Shown here piece after piece: positions 47,806-54,991 of a stretch of 64,000 nucleotides of DNA (its first letter is position 1; each line of letters opens with the position of its first letter). The DNA is from Nitrospirillum sp034653275. Its GTDB lineage: Bacteria > Pseudomonadota > Alphaproteobacteria > Azospirillales > Azospirillaceae. Under the pieces are notes generated by a model, which was not told where the DNA came from, searched no databases, and worked only from the letters and a program-made list of their open reading frames with translations. The stretch is from contig NZ_JAYEES010000004.1 of assembly GCF_034653275.1 (NCBI RefSeq), positions 496,001-560,000 of the forward strand. Reading direction: 5' to 3'. The position numbers and the translations under genes are program-made.

Positions 47806-49230
47806 TTAACGGGTATTGCGCCGCGCATGACCGCTGACGTTCTGGGCGGCGTCGGGCGCCAGCTTCCAGGCGTCGTAGAGGCTGAGCAGCACGGCCGCCC
47901 CCATGACCAGGAAGGCGTTGCGGAAATCCGTCAGGTCCGATTGCCCCTGGGGATGGCCGCGCAGGAAGGCGCCCAGGTTCAAGGCCAGCGCCCCCGCCAC
48001 CACGCCCAGGCCGGACGTCAGCTGGCCCAGCATGGCGGCCAGGGTGTTGGCGGCCGAGACTTCCTCCTTGGGCACATCGGCGAACTGGATGGTGCCGAGC
48101 CCCGTGAACTGCATGGAGCGGAACAGGCCGCCCAGGAACAGCACCAGCCCCACCACCGCCTTGGGCGTGTCCGGCGTGAACAGGCCGCAGGCCGCCAGCG
48201 ACACGGACATCAGCACGCCGTTGACCAGCAGCACCCGGCGGAAGCCGAAGCGGCGCAGCACCTGGTTGGTCACCATCTTCATCGACAGGTTGCCGGCGAA
48301 GATGCACAGCACCAGGGTGCCGGACTGGAAGGCATCCATGCCCAGCACCGTCTGGAACAGCAGCGGCGTCAGGAAGGGCACGGTGCCGATGGCCACCCGC
48401 TGCACCGACCCGCCCCAGACGGCGATGGCATAGGTCGGCAGGCGCAGGGCGTCCAGCTTGAACAGCGGTGCCGGGTGGCGGCGGCAGTGGCGGACGGTCA
48501 GGACCGACAGGGCCAGGCCCAGGGCGATGCCGCCGACGGCCTGCGCCGGCGCCCGCGCGCCCTGGCCCAGCGTGTCCAGACCGAAGACCAGGGCCACCAG
48601 CGCGGCACCCGACAGCAGGAAGCCTTTCACATCCAGGGGCCGCGTGTCGGCCGGGCGCTCGTTGGGCACCCAGGCGACGGTCATGGCCAGGGCCGCCAGG
48701 CCCAGGGGCAGGTTCAGGAAAAAGATCCAGGGCCAGTCGGCATAGGTGACGATGAAGCCGCCCAGCGGCGGGCCCAGCACCGGCGCCACCAGGCCGGGCC
48801 ACACGGTGGTGCCGATGGCCCGCATCAGGTCCTTCTTCTCCGTGATGCGCAGGATGATCAGGCGCCCCACCGGCACCATGGCCGCCCCGCCCAGCCCCTG
48901 CAGCACCCGGGCGGCGGTGAAGGTCCAAAGGGTGGGACTGAGGCCGCACAGCAGGGACGACAGGGTGAACAGGGCGATGGCGCCGCCGAACACGGTGCGC
49001 GGCCCCATCCGGTCGGCCACCCAGCCGCTGATGGGGATGAAGACCGCCAGCGCCAGCAGATAGGCCGTCATGCCGATGTTCATGTCCACCGGCGCCACGC
49101 CGAAGGACCGCGCCATCCGCGGCATGGCGGTGGCGATGACCGTGCCGTCCAGCAGTTCCATGAAAAAGGCGCCGGCGACCAGATAGGTGACGGCGCGGGC
49201 GTGGCGTGCGGGGGCGGTGGTGTCAGGCAT
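47806..49230 (-). CDS. MFS exporter, DHA2 (EmrB/QacA-like) family
   Basis: A 474-residue inner-membrane drug/proton antiporter with ~14 membrane segments. The family opening FFMELLDGTVIATAMPRMARSFG (TM1 motif D1), the loop motif GWVADRMGPRTVFG, and motif C-like LVAPVLGPPLGGFIVTYADWPWIFFLNLP are present. It lies directly upstream of the amino-acid oxidase on the same strand with a 110-bp gap containing a dyad; it may export the aldehyde- or acid-type product, but this is only proximity. Start ATG at 49230 (MPDTTAPARH). Confidence 0.88.
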   Translation of the reverse strand: MPDTTAPARHARAVTYLVAGAFFMELLDGTVIATAMPRMARSFGVAPVDMNIGMTAYLLALAVFIPISGWVADRMGPRTVFGGAIALFTLSSLLCGLSPTLWTFTAARVLQGLGGAAMVPVGRLIILRITEKKDLMRAIGTTVWPGLVAPVLGPPLGGFIVTYADWPWIFFLNLPLGLAALAMTVAWVPNERPADTRPLDVKGFLLSGAALVALVFGLDTLGQGARAPAQAVGGIALGLALSVLTVRHCRRHPAPLFKLDALRLPTYAIAVWGGSVQRVAIGTVPFLTPLLFQTVLGMDAFQSGTLVLCIFAGNLSMKMVTNQVLRRFGFRRVLLVNGVLMSVSLAACGLFTPDTPKAVVGLVLFLGGLFRSMQFTGLGTIQFADVPKEEVSAANTLAAMLGQLTSGLGVVAGALALNLGAFLRGHPQGQSDLTDFRNAFLVMGAAVLLSLYDAWKLAPDAAQNVSGHARRNTR

Positions 49231-49305
49231 GGGGCGCGGGATGTGGAGGCGGGGCGACGGGGCGACTATGGCGTGCCGCCCCGCCCCCCGTCTCACGCTT
49301 TTAGG

Positions 49306-50691
49306 TCACCCCACCTTCCAGGCCATGGTGCCCTTGGGCGCCTTGTACCAACCGGGGTCGCGATAATCGGCGGCCACCTCGTCGCGCACCTTGATCACCG
49401 TCACCATGCCGCCCATGTCCAGGCCACCATAGGGTCCGGTGCCGGTCATCATGGGCGGTGTGTTGGCCGGGCCGGGCATCATGCCGGTCATGGCCCCCAT
49501 GTCGCCCATGCCGCCGCCGCCCATGGGCATGTAGCCTGGCAGTTGCGCGCCCAGGCGCTGGGCCACCTCGCCCTGGCTGACGCCCAGGAAGTTGGGGATG
49601 TCGTGGCCCATGGTGTTCATGGCGTGGTGGGTCTTGTGGCAGTGGAAGGCCCAGTCGCCCGGGTTGTCGGCCACGAACTCCACCGTGCGGGTGCTGCCCA
49701 CCGGTACCTGGATGGTGGTCTCAGGCCAGCGGGCGCCCTCCGGGATCATGCCGCCGTCGGTGCCCGTCACCCACATGTGGTGGCCATGGATGTGCATGGG
49801 ATGCTCGTGCATGGACACGTTGCCGATGCGCAGGCGCACCCGCTGCCCCGTCTTGACCACCAGGTGTTCCACGGCGGGAAAGACCCGGCCGTTGATGGTC
49901 CAGGTGTCGTGTTCCAGCATCACCGCCGGGTCGGGGCGCGAGGTGCCCGGGTGCATGGCCCAGGCGTGCAGCATCATGGTGTAGTCGCGGTCGACCTGGC
50001 CGATGCCGGCGTCCTTGGGGTGGATGATGAACATGCCCATCATGCCCACAGCCATCTGCACCATCTCGTCGAAATGCGGATGGTACATCTGGGTCCCGTG
50101 CTGGCGCAGGGTGAACTCATAGGCCCAGGTCTCCCCCGGTGGGATGGGCGGCGCGGACAGGCCGCTGACCCCGTCCATGCCGGAGGGCAGCAGCACGCCG
50201 TGCCAGTGGATGCTGGTGGGCTCCGGCAGCTTGTTGGTGACCAGGATGCGCACCCGGTCGCCCTCCACCGCCTCGATGGTGGGGCCGGGGCTGCTGCCGT
50301 TGTAGCCCCAGACCTTGACCTTGAAGCCGGGCGCGAACTCCTGCTCGAACTCATGCGCCGTCAGGTGGAATTCCTTGACCCCGTCCTTGAGGACGAAGGG
50401 CAGGGTGCCGCCGTTCAGGGTGATGGTGGCCGGGCGGTCGGTGCCGGGCACAAGTTTGGGCGGACGGGGCGGGGTGACCGACGCCGCCACCGTCTTGCGA
50501 TCCATGGACATGGTCCGGGATGGGGTGCCGGATACGGTGCCGGGAGGGGTGGGCGCCGGCGTGGCCGGGGCCGTATGGTGCGCGTGGTCCTGTGCGGCGG
50601 CGGGGGTTCCCCGCAACAGGGCGCCGGCCCCGCCCAGCAGGGCGGCGGACTTCAGCAGCTGGCGACGGCCCCAGGGAAGATAGGTGGTCAT
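49306..50691 (-). CDS. Tat-exported multicopper oxidase (CopA-like)
   Basis: A 461-residue periplasmic copper oxidase, probably oxidising Cu(I) or binding copper. Tat leader GRRQLLKSAALLGGAGALL. Copper ligands: HWHG, HPHF, HPMHIHGHH and HCHKTHHAMNTM (type-1 site with Cys and axial Met). The C-terminus is Met/Gly-rich (MPMGGGGMGDMGAMTGMM), a likely Cu(I) sink. The ATG at 50691 overlaps the upstream TolC-like gene by 4 bp. Confidence 0.93.
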   Translation of the reverse strand: MTTYLPWGRRQLLKSAALLGGAGALLRGTPAAAQDHAHHTAPATPAPTPPGTVSGTPSRTMSMDRKTVAASVTPPRPPKLVPGTDRPATITLNGGTLPFVLKDGVKEFHLTAHEFEQEFAPGFKVKVWGYNGSSPGPTIEAVEGDRVRILVTNKLPEPTSIHWHGVLLPSGMDGVSGLSAPPIPPGETWAYEFTLRQHGTQMYHPHFDEMVQMAVGMMGMFIIHPKDAGIGQVDRDYTMMLHAWAMHPGTSRPDPAVMLEHDTWTINGRVFPAVEHLVVKTGQRVRLRIGNVSMHEHPMHIHGHHMWVTGTDGGMIPEGARWPETTIQVPVGSTRTVEFVADNPGDWAFHCHKTHHAMNTMGHDIPNFLGVSQGEVAQRLGAQLPGYMPMGGGGMGDMGAMTGMMPGPANTPPMMTGTGPYGGLDMGGMVTVIKVRDEVAADYRDPGWYKAPKGTMAWKVG

Positions 50692-52091
50692 GACGGGCCT
50701 CCCGGCTGGGGCGCTTCGTTGGGGGTGGGTTGGGAAACGGTCTGCCGTCCACCGGCCAGGCGGATCAGGTCGCCGTCCGCCAGCCAATAGTCGCGCACGG
50801 CGGCGATGTAGCGGCGATAGGCCGTCAGGCGGGCCTGCCGCGCGGCCATGACCTCGAACGGGCTGGTCAGCATGTAGTTGTATTCGGCCATGCCCAGGCG
50901 GACCAACCGGTCCTGCAGGGGCAGGACGGTGTGCAGGTAATGGTCCGCCAGGTCGCGGGCGCGCACCAGGCGGTCGCGGGCCTCCCGCGCCTCCGACCGC
51001 AGGTCCACGGCCAGTTGCAGGGTGCGCCGCGCCTCCTGCCGGTACTCCGCTTCCGCCTTGGCCACGGCCGGCTGGCCCTGATCGAACAGGGGCAGGGCCA
51101 GGGTCAGGGACGGGCCGATGACCAGGGACCGATCGGTCTCCCGCTCCCCGGCCACACCCAACTCCCCCTCCGTCCAAAGGCGGCTGGCGTCGGCCAGGCC
51201 TAGGGCCGACGCCTTGGCGGCGGTCGCGCGCCGGGCGGCGTCCAGCTTCAGGTTGCCGGCGATGACGGCGCTTTCCACGGTGGCCAGCCCGGGCTGTTCG
51301 GGGGGCAGGGGCGGCAGGTCGCCGGCCACGCTCCACTCGGCCTGCGGGCCCCACAGGCCCATCAGCCGGGTCAGCGTTTCCCGCGTGGCGGTGACCTCGG
51401 CGGCGGCCTCCATGTTTTCCACCCGGGTTTCCTCCAGGGCGGCCTGTTCGGTGGCCAGGCGACGGTCGCTGACGTTGCCGGCCTGGTGCAGGCGGACCAT
51501 CAGGTCATAGGCCGCCTGCGCCGCGTCCAGCGCTTGGGCCAGGGTCTGCGCCTCCTCCAGCGCCGCGCGGTGGCGCAGGTAGGCGGCCCGGGTCTCGGCC
51601 GCCAGGTCCACCACCTCGGCGCTGACGGTCAGCTTCACCTGCTCGAACCGGTCCGCCGCCACCTGTCGCCGGGCGGGCAGCCACAGCAGGTCCAGGAAAT
51701 TGGCGACGACGCTGAATTCCAGCTTCGGCGGCTCCGCCCCCTTGGTGGGAAACTCGGTGGCCAGGGACAGGATCGGGTTGCGCAACAGGCCCGCCTGCAC
51801 CAGGTCGGCCTGGGCCACGCCCAGATCCTCATAGGTCGCCTGCAGGCCGGGGTTGTTCAGCAGCGCCACCTGCACCGCGCCGTCGGCGGTCAGCGGCCGG
51901 GCCAGCAGGGCGGCCACCGCCTGGGCGGCCTGGGCGTCGGCGGCGGCATCGCGGTTCCAGGAGACGCGCTGGGGCACGCGGGCCTCCAGCCGCTTCTGCA
52001 CATCGGGGAAGCCGGCCTCGGGCGGGACGGTGGCGCAGCCCGCCAAGGCGCCGGCCATCATCAGCGGCGTCAGCCATTTCAGTAAGATCAT
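50688..52091 (-). CDS. TolC-family outer-membrane lipoprotein of the copper operon
   Basis: A 467-residue outer-membrane channel-like protein with lipobox GALAGC. Two OEP repeats with long helices: LTADGAVQVALLNNPGLQATYEDLGVAQADLVQAGLLRNPILSLATEF and AVIAGNLKLDAARRATAAKASALGLADASRLW. No RND pump or adaptor is adjacent, so it may serve another pump, or handle copper with the oxidase as in other copper loci. Overlaps by 4 bp with both neighbours (ATGA). Confidence 0.88.
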   Translation of the reverse strand: MILLKWLTPLMMAGALAGCATVPPEAGFPDVQKRLEARVPQRVSWNRDAAADAQAAQAVAALLARPLTADGAVQVALLNNPGLQATYEDLGVAQADLVQAGLLRNPILSLATEFPTKGAEPPKLEFSVVANFLDLLWLPARRQVAADRFEQVKLTVSAEVVDLAAETRAAYLRHRAALEEAQTLAQALDAAQAAYDLMVRLHQAGNVSDRRLATEQAALEETRVENMEAAAEVTATRETLTRLMGLWGPQAEWSVAGDLPPLPPEQPGLATVESAVIAGNLKLDAARRATAAKASALGLADASRLWTEGELGVAGERETDRSLVIGPSLTLALPLFDQGQPAVAKAEAEYRQEARRTLQLAVDLRSEAREARDRLVRARDLADHYLHTVLPLQDRLVRLGMAEYNYMLTSPFEVMAARQARLTAYRRYIAAVRDYWLADGDLIRLAGGRQTVSQPTPNEAPQPGGPS

Positions 52092-52327
52092 GGCGTGCTC
52101 CCGTGGTGGGAACCATGGCTCATGCCGGGGTCCATGCCGGGCATGGCCGGCATGGGGGCCGCGTCCGGGGCGGGCACCGCCAGGGTGGGTGGGACGGGCC
52201 GGGTCCAGGGTGTCACGGGGGCGCTGGCGTCGGCGGCGCCAGGTCCCGGCGGAAAGGCGGCGGGCGCCACGGGGGCGCAGCCCGCCACGGTCGCCAGCAG
52301 GGCGACGCGCGCGAGGAAGGGGGGCAT
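52088..52327 (-). CDS. Small Met/His-rich lipoprotein, putative copper binding
   Basis: A 79-residue predicted lipoprotein: leader ARVALLATVAGC with lipobox, a Pro/Ala-rich linker and a metal-rich C-terminus (MPAMPGMDPGMSHGSHHGSTP) with four Met and three His. It fits periplasmic copper capture. The stop overlaps the TolC-like gene start by 4 bp, so it is a true operon member. I know no named family. Confidence 0.75.
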   Translation of the reverse strand: MPPFLARVALLATVAGCAPVAPAAFPPGPGAADASAPVTPWTRPVPPTLAVPAPDAAPMPAMPGMDPGMSHGSHHGSTP

Positions 52328-52396
52328 GGGAAGCTCGGATATTGGGCAAACCGGTCGCGGGGGAAGGCGCGGGGGCCCCGTCGGGGCGCCCGGGCT

Positions 52397-52774
52397 TCAG
52401 GCGATGCGGTTCGGTCTGGGCGGTCCCAGGGCGGGCGCCAGGGCCAAGCCCGCCCCACGGCTATCGCGGGCGGGCAGCAGCGCCAGCGGTGCCGCGGTAC
52501 GTACCGCGCCCGGCAGGGTGGACGGGACCAGCAGTCCGGCGCAGCCCGTGGCACAGCCCGCCATTCCGCCGGCGCAGCAGCAATCCGCCGTCTCATGGCA
52601 GTCATGGACGGCGGTCGCGACGGGGTGTCGGGCGGGGGTACCGGCGGGGGCGGTGGATGCGGCCACCGTGATGGCCTGCCCGCACTCATGCGCCCGCGCG
52701 GGCGCCGACCAGCCCGTGACCAGGGTCACGAGGGCAAGGAACGCCAGCAAGGGAAGCAGGGGCAGCCGGATCAT
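52397..52774 (-). CDS. Secreted Cys/His-rich small protein at the head of the copper operon
   Basis: A 125-residue protein with signal peptide (LLPLLAFLALVTLVTGWSAPARA) and a metal-binding-like cluster HDCHETADCCCAGGMAGCATGC (seven Cys, two His within 22 residues), after AHECGQAITV. It resembles small CopL/DUF2946-type copper-induced proteins in layout, but I cannot assign the family. No Shine-Dalgarno lies before the ATG at 52774, and the -10 box ends 7 bp upstream, so the mRNA may be leaderless. It precedes the lipoprotein gene by 69 bp. Confidence 0.72.
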   Translation of the reverse strand: MIRLPLLPLLAFLALVTLVTGWSAPARAHECGQAITVAASTAPAGTPARHPVATAVHDCHETADCCCAGGMAGCATGCAGLLVPSTLPGAVRTAAPLALLPARDSRGAGLALAPALGPPRPNRIA

Positions 52775-52781
52775 GCCGCCG

Positions 52782-52809
52782 ACTATACCGCCCTGGCCGG
52801 CGCCGACAA
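52782..52809 (-). promoter_or_regulatory. Promoter of the copper operon, possibly leaderless
   Basis: On the minus strand TTGTCG (52809-52804), 16-nt spacer, TATAGT (52787-52782). The expected start site is at or next to the A of the ATG at 52774. Confidence 0.55.
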
Positions 52810-52910
52810 GGGGGCAGAACCAGGATGGGGGATGGGGCGCGGAAATGATTGGGGGCCTGGGCGTCGCCGCCCGGCCCCCAATGGGTAACCACGGGCGCCC
52901 AGTCGGGCGC

Positions 52911-53096
52911 TCAGTGGCGGACGTGCTCGGCCTTGCCCTTGCGCTTGGTCGAGGCCATGTCGTGCAGCTCCTTCTCGCTCATGGATTTCTCCATGGAGCG
53001 GGAGGCGCCCTTCAACTCGCTTTTCTTGATGTCGCCGCGCTTGGCGGCCAGCGCCGCGCCGGCGGCTTTCTGCTGGGACTGGGATTTGGCGGGCAT
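52911..53096 (-). CDS. DUF3008 family small protein
   Basis: A 61-residue basic, soluble protein: MPAKSQSQQKAAGAALAAKRGDIKKSELKGASRSMEKSMSEKELHDMASTKRKGK, the conserved DUF3008 pattern (KSxxQQxAAGAAL, SEKELxxMAST.RKGKP). Function unknown; common in alphaproteobacteria, often stress-induced. The ATG at 53096 has GGAGGA six nt upstream; upstream in-frame sequence is not conserved. It follows the GlsB-like gene by 52 bp on the same strand. Confidence 0.88.
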   Translation of the reverse strand: MPAKSQSQQKAAGAALAAKRGDIKKSELKGASRSMEKSMSEKELHDMASTKRKGKAEHVRH

Positions 53097-53148
53097 GGAT
53101 GTCCTCCATTTTCTGGGTTGGCGTTTGCCGGGTGGGTTACCGGGTGGG

Positions 53149-53541
53149 TTAGAGGCCGATGGTGGTCTCCATCTGCCGGGTGCCGGCGGCCAGGGGTGAC
53201 GCCACCGGCGGTGCGTCGGCCGGCGCCGGGTTGGTGACATCCGCCTCCTGGTCCTCGCGCAGCAGCGTGCCGCCCCAATAGACGGCGATGAGGATGGCGT
53301 AGAGGGTGATCATCGCGGCCACGGCGCCAAAGGTGGCGAACAGCATCGTGTGCAGGAAGACCGGGGCGCTGGCGGGCACGCCCAGCCCGCCGAAGAAGAA
53401 CGCGCCCATGACGGCGCCGATGGCGCCCAGCAGGGCCTCCACCGTGAAGAACCCCGGCCGGCCGTTGACGATCCTGCCGCAGACCAGGCCCAAGACCACG
53501 CCCAAGACCACGCCCAGGCCGACGCAGAATAACAGCTGCAT
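53149..53541 (-). CDS. GlsB/YeaQ/YmgE-like small membrane protein
   Basis: A 130-residue integral membrane protein. Segment 1 is Gly/Val-rich (LLFCVGLGVVLGVVLGLVCGRIVNG), followed by a Gly/Phe-rich second (LLGAIGAVMGAFFFGGLG) and a third (LFATFGAVAAMITLYAILIAVYW), then a Pro/Ala tail of ~40 residues. Layout matches the transglycosylase-associated (GlsB/YeaQ) family, but with an extra hydrophobic segment and tail. Role in envelope stress is inferred from family and neighbours. Confidence 0.75.
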   Translation of the reverse strand: MQLLFCVGLGVVLGVVLGLVCGRIVNGRPGFFTVEALLGAIGAVMGAFFFGGLGVPASAPVFLHTMLFATFGAVAAMITLYAILIAVYWGGTLLREDQEADVTNPAPADAPPVASPLAAGTRQMETTIGL

Positions 53542-53903
53542 GACGATGTCCCTTCATCTCATCGACGCCCGGGGCGTTGGGCCCCGGCGTCACCCCCGGG
53601 GGACCTGTCCGTCCCACGGTCGTCTGTCCTTGGCGTCGGGACGGGGCATGGGGTGGCGAGGATCGGGGCGTTGGGCCCGGCCTTGGGGCTGGGCCATCTT
53701 TGTGCAGTCTAAATCAGGCCCCGCCGCCTTTGTTCCCCGCCTATGGTCCGACCGCCTTTCGCCAGGGCGCGCTTCGGCCAAAGCTTCGCTGCCGCGACCA
53801 AAGTCCTAGGCGGGTCCGGATGGGCTAAGTCGGAACAATTGGTTGCTGGCGGGGTTGAGTTCGTCAGCGATTCAACACGCGAACCCTGTTCAGGAGGCCC
53901 CTC
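53542..53903. other. Divergent intergenic region of the stress cluster
   Basis: No gene. The right part contains an EcfG-like promoter for DUF3309 (53832-53856). For the leftward genes a GGAAC (complement of GTTCC, 53730-53734) is present without a good -10. Confidence 0.5.
53832..53856 (+). promoter_or_regulatory. EcfG-type (general stress) promoter
   Basis: GGAAC-N16-GGTT, close to the alphaproteobacterial EcfG consensus GGAAC-N16/17-CGTT, 47 bp before the DUF3309 start codon. Confidence 0.55.
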
Positions 53904-54059
53904 ATGATCGGAACCGTCTTGTTGGTTATTTTGATCCTGTTGTTGATCGGCGCCCTGCCCAGCTGGCCCTACAGCAGCGGCTGGGGGTATGGCCCCAGCG
54001 GCTTGCTGGGCCTGGTGCTGATCGTCGTGCTGGTCCTGGTGCTGACAGGCAACGCCTGA
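53904..54059 (+). CDS. DUF3309 family small membrane protein
   Basis: A 51-residue protein: MIGTVLLVILILLLIGALPSWPYSSGWGYGPSGLLGLVLIVVLVLVLTGNA. Two membrane segments flank the diagnostic LPSWPYSSGWGYGPSG loop, which defines DUF3309. Function unknown; such proteins are widespread in alpha- and betaproteobacteria and often stress-induced. CAGGAGG lies 6 nt before the ATG at 53904. Confidence 0.9.
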   Translation: MIGTVLLVILILLLIGALPSWPYSSGWGYGPSGLLGLVLIVVLVLVLTGNA

Positions 54060-54107
54060 CGCCCGACCTTCGCACTCCCTGTCCCACGCCAATCGACGGA
54101 GGACAAG

Positions 54108-54383
54108 ATGACGAGCCAGGACATGGGTCGCCTTCTGGGCGACGTTTCCAGCCACTTCGAACGGCCGCACGACATCGTCGTGTCGGACCAATACACCCGC
54201 GAGCAGAAGATTTAGCTGCTGCAGCATTGGGAACATGACCTGCAGCTGCTGATGGTCGCGTCGGAGGAGAGCATGACCGGCGGCACCCCCGGCCAGACCG
54301 CCGAGCAGATGAAGGCGGTCTGCGACGCGCTGTCGGCCCTGGGTGGGCTTGAGCGTCCGTCCGGCCCGGGCAAGGTGGGATAG
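54108..54383 (+). pseudogene. Conserved small stress-cluster gene interrupted by an in-frame TAG
   Basis: GGAGG six nt before the ATG at 54108 starts a frame MTSQDMGRLLGDVSSHFERP-HDIVVSDQYTREQKI, then TAG (54213-54215), then continues in the same frame LLQHWEHDLQLLMVASEESM-TGGTPGQTAEQMKAVCDAL to a TAG at 54381. The part after the stop keeps protein-like composition and joins smoothly: REQKI.LL..WE.DL is a known phrase in alphaproteobacterial small hypothetical proteins, usually with a Lys, Arg or similar residue at the stop site. A single AAG-to-TAG change would explain it. The first 35 residues may be made; the full 91-residue product would need suppression. Sequencing error is possible. Confidence 0.7.
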
Positions 54384-54426
54384 CGCCGCCCTCCAGTCAG
54401 AGGTACCCCGCTGCGGACCAAACGGT

Positions 54427-54452
54427 GGAACAAATCATCGCCGGCCCGGGTT
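54427..54452 (+). promoter_or_regulatory. EcfG-type promoter of the DUF883 gene
   Basis: GGAAC-N17-GGTT, 45 bp before the start codon at 54498; the same elements as at 53832. Confidence 0.55.
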
Positions 54453-54497
54453 TCACATCATCATTCCAATTCCGGAGACGATAAGGAGATCAGTCCC

Positions 54498-54755
54498 ATG
54501 GCGAGCATGAGCATCGACGACGTGACCGGTAAGGCCTCGGACATCGCGGCGGATACCGCCGCCGCCGCGAGCCGGGCTGGCCGCACCGCCTACGACGCCC
54601 TGCGCGAAGGCGCCTACGCCGCGGCCGATTTGGCCAAGGCCAAGGGCGACGTCGCGGTGCAGGAGGTGAGCACCCGCGTGGCGGCGCGGCCCCTGACCGC
54701 CATCGCGCTGGCTGGTGCCGCCGGCTTCATCCTGGCCCGGCTGTGCAGCCGGTGA
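54498..54755 (+). CDS. DUF883/ElaB-like tail-anchored protein
   Basis: An 85-residue protein: an Ala-rich amphipathic helical region (DIAADTAAAASRAGRTAYDALREGAYAAADLAKAKGDVA) followed by a C-terminal membrane anchor (RPLTAIALAGAAGFILARLCSR). This is the DUF883/YqjD/ElaB layout; E. coli relatives bind ribosomes at the inner membrane in stationary phase. AAGGAGATC precedes the ATG at 54498. An EcfG-like promoter lies upstream and a hairpin downstream. Confidence 0.85.
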   Translation: MASMSIDDVTGKASDIAADTAAAASRAGRTAYDALREGAYAAADLAKAKGDVAVQEVSTRVAARPLTAIALAGAAGFILARLCSR

Positions 54756-54768
54756 CCCCCAGATGGTT

Positions 54769-54800
54769 GGGAACGGCCCCGGTGTTCCGGGGCCGTTCCC
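54769..54800. terminator. 14-bp perfect inverted repeat after DUF883 gene
   Basis: GGGAACGGCCCCGG-TGTT-CCGGGGCCGTTCCC, 13 bp after the stop, followed by a weak T-containing stretch. Very stable terminator-like hairpin. Confidence 0.65.
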
Positions 54801-54991
54801 GCCGTTTGCCTTCCTTGCAATCCCCCTGGTAAGTCCTAACCTTATGGGGCGTTGCGCGTTTTGGCGCGATTACGCGTAGTCCGTGCAATACAAGGCATCG
54901 CCGGCATGATCCAGTCGTCCGCAGGGGCATCACGCGGGGCTGGCCGCTGGCCTTTCCAATCGGGGCTATTCCTACCAGGGGGACTTCGCCT

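Noticed and set aside
47827..50790. 987-codon plus-strand frame opposite the DHA2 exporter and multicopper oxidase
   Set aside because: Antisense frame; both minus-strand genes have full motifs.
50688..52091. TolC-like gene as part of a CusCBA copper efflux pump
   Set aside because: No RND permease or adaptor is adjacent; the only RND genes are 25 kb away with their own channel.
53730..53754. Third EcfG promoter, leftward, for the GlsB-like and DUF3008 genes
   Set aside because: GGAAC is present on the minus strand but the -10 position reads GATT or ATTT and it would give a leader of about 170 nt; not convincing.
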